Source: Leptodontidium sp. MPI-SDFR-AT-0119
Taxonomy: Eukaryota; Ascomycota; Leotiomycetes; Helotiales; Leptodontidiaceae
Direction: 5' to 3'
Assembly: GCA_020726505.1 (NCBI GenBank)
Contig: JAHLEZ010000012.1
Span: 1 to 64,000, forward strand
Length of the DNA: 64,000 nucleotides
Shown: piece by piece, positions 63,507 through 64,000 of the stretch
Position numbering within the stretch: position 1 is the stretch's first letter
Layout of the letters: every line of letters begins with the position of its first letter
Notes under the pieces: model-generated
Told to the model about the DNA's origin: nothing
Databases searched by the model: none
The model's input: the letters and a program-made list of their open reading frames with translations, nothing else
Translations under genes and position numbers: made by a program

Positions 63507-63764
63507 GCGGGAGCTGGTCTGAGAAGAGGCAGTCAGGAACCGGAAATATGTCAGTGTTCACTAGGCCATCAAATAGATCTCTCTAGGAGCGCAGCGCCAC
63601 TCGAACTACACGAGCGGTTGGAGAATAATAGGAGGAACATTTCCACAGATAATAATGGATCTAGAAACAGATTTCCCGATTGATTCTATCTATAATCGTG
63701 GGTTCTGCTCAAGCCTTCTCTCTTGTCAACTAGAAGACCAAACATAAAGAAAATTAGACACATT

Positions 63765-64000
63765 CTACTTCAAGCCTCCATTAATCTCCACTACGCTCCC
63801 ATCCATATACCTACTCTCACCACTCATCAAAAACACTACGACATCCGCAACCTCTTCTGGCAATCCCATTCTTCCAACAGCGACCAACTTCTCCATCTCA
63901 GCCACCGCCTCTTTGCCCTTCACAACTCCCGCGTTCGTCGGCGTATCGATACATCCCGGCGCAACGACATTGGTCTTAATACCTTTCGGTTCCCGCTCTA
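63765..64000 (-). CDS. Short-chain dehydrogenase/reductase, C-terminal part (cut by window edge)
   Basis: The open frame runs from the window edge to a TAG at 63765-63767. It encodes the SDR C-terminal third: GIKTNVVAPGCIDTPTNA (the substrate-loop PG motif), RMGLPEEVADVVVFLMSG, and the end YMDGSVVEINGGLK. This pattern is classical SDR. The NAD(P)-binding Rossmann start and the catalytic Tyr/Lys lie beyond the window. It converges on the transporter. A sugar dehydrogenase feeding an aldonate pathway would make sense here, but SDR substrates cannot be told from this part. Confidence 0.85.
   Translation of the reverse strand, partial: EREPKGIKTNVVAPGCIDTPTNAGVVKGKEAVAEMEKLVAVGRMGLPEEVADVVVFLMSGESRYMDGSVVEINGGLK

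Overview
The window is nuclear DNA from a filamentous ascomycete (Pezizomycotina), probably a leotiomycete; that rank is a guess from gene content and style. The evidence is many short spliceosomal introns (about 45-190 nt, GT-AG, CTAAC/CTGAC-like branch sites), dense genes on both strands, and fungus-specific families: DUF6590, Zn2Cys6 regulator, fungal rhodopsin-like membrane protein, NRPS-like reductase. I rebuilt the gene models by hand. Exon phases add up to a whole number of codons in every model except the HET-like gene at 3.4 kb and the pseudogene at 17-22 kb.

1-10 kb: a catalase-fold gene, a HET-like membrane protein whose frame breaks near its 3' end, the mitotic kinase haspin (minus), and the CCDC47/DUF1682 ER protein. 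11-22 kb: an intact 1637-codon gene with a DUF6590 domain, followed by a tandem paralogue that is a decaying pseudogene (three TAG stops, a frameshift, no resolvable 5' end). A 52-nt imperfect repeat flanks the pseudogene. 23-25 kb: an orphan multi-span membrane protein (minus).

25-41 kb is a housekeeping block: RNA helicase Dbp9, a large unrecognised coiled-coil/low-complexity protein, cohesin Smc3 (minus), and the ribosome-biogenesis kinase Rio1, which needs a GC-AG intron. A fungal rhodopsin-like membrane protein follows at 43.5-45 kb.

45.9-64 kb looks like a catabolic cluster. In order: a DHDPS-family 2-keto-3-deoxy-sugar-acid aldolase (minus), an aldo-keto reductase, a D-galactonate-dehydratase-type enolase-superfamily enzyme, a Zn2Cys6 regulator, a dihydroxyacetone/glyceraldehyde kinase (minus), an A-T-R NRPS-like carboxylate reductase, an ACS-type MFS anion transporter, and the C-terminus of an SDR (minus, cut by the window edge). 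Together they read as uptake of an aldonate such as D-galactonate, dehydration to the 2-keto-3-deoxy acid, cleavage to pyruvate plus glyceraldehyde, and removal of glyceraldehyde by reduction to glycerol or by phosphorylation. The transcription factor would be the local regulator. The NRPS-like enzyme does not fit this route and may mark the cluster edge or an unknown branch. This cluster is the most interesting object in the window. No tRNA, rRNA, CRISPR array or intact transposon was recognised.
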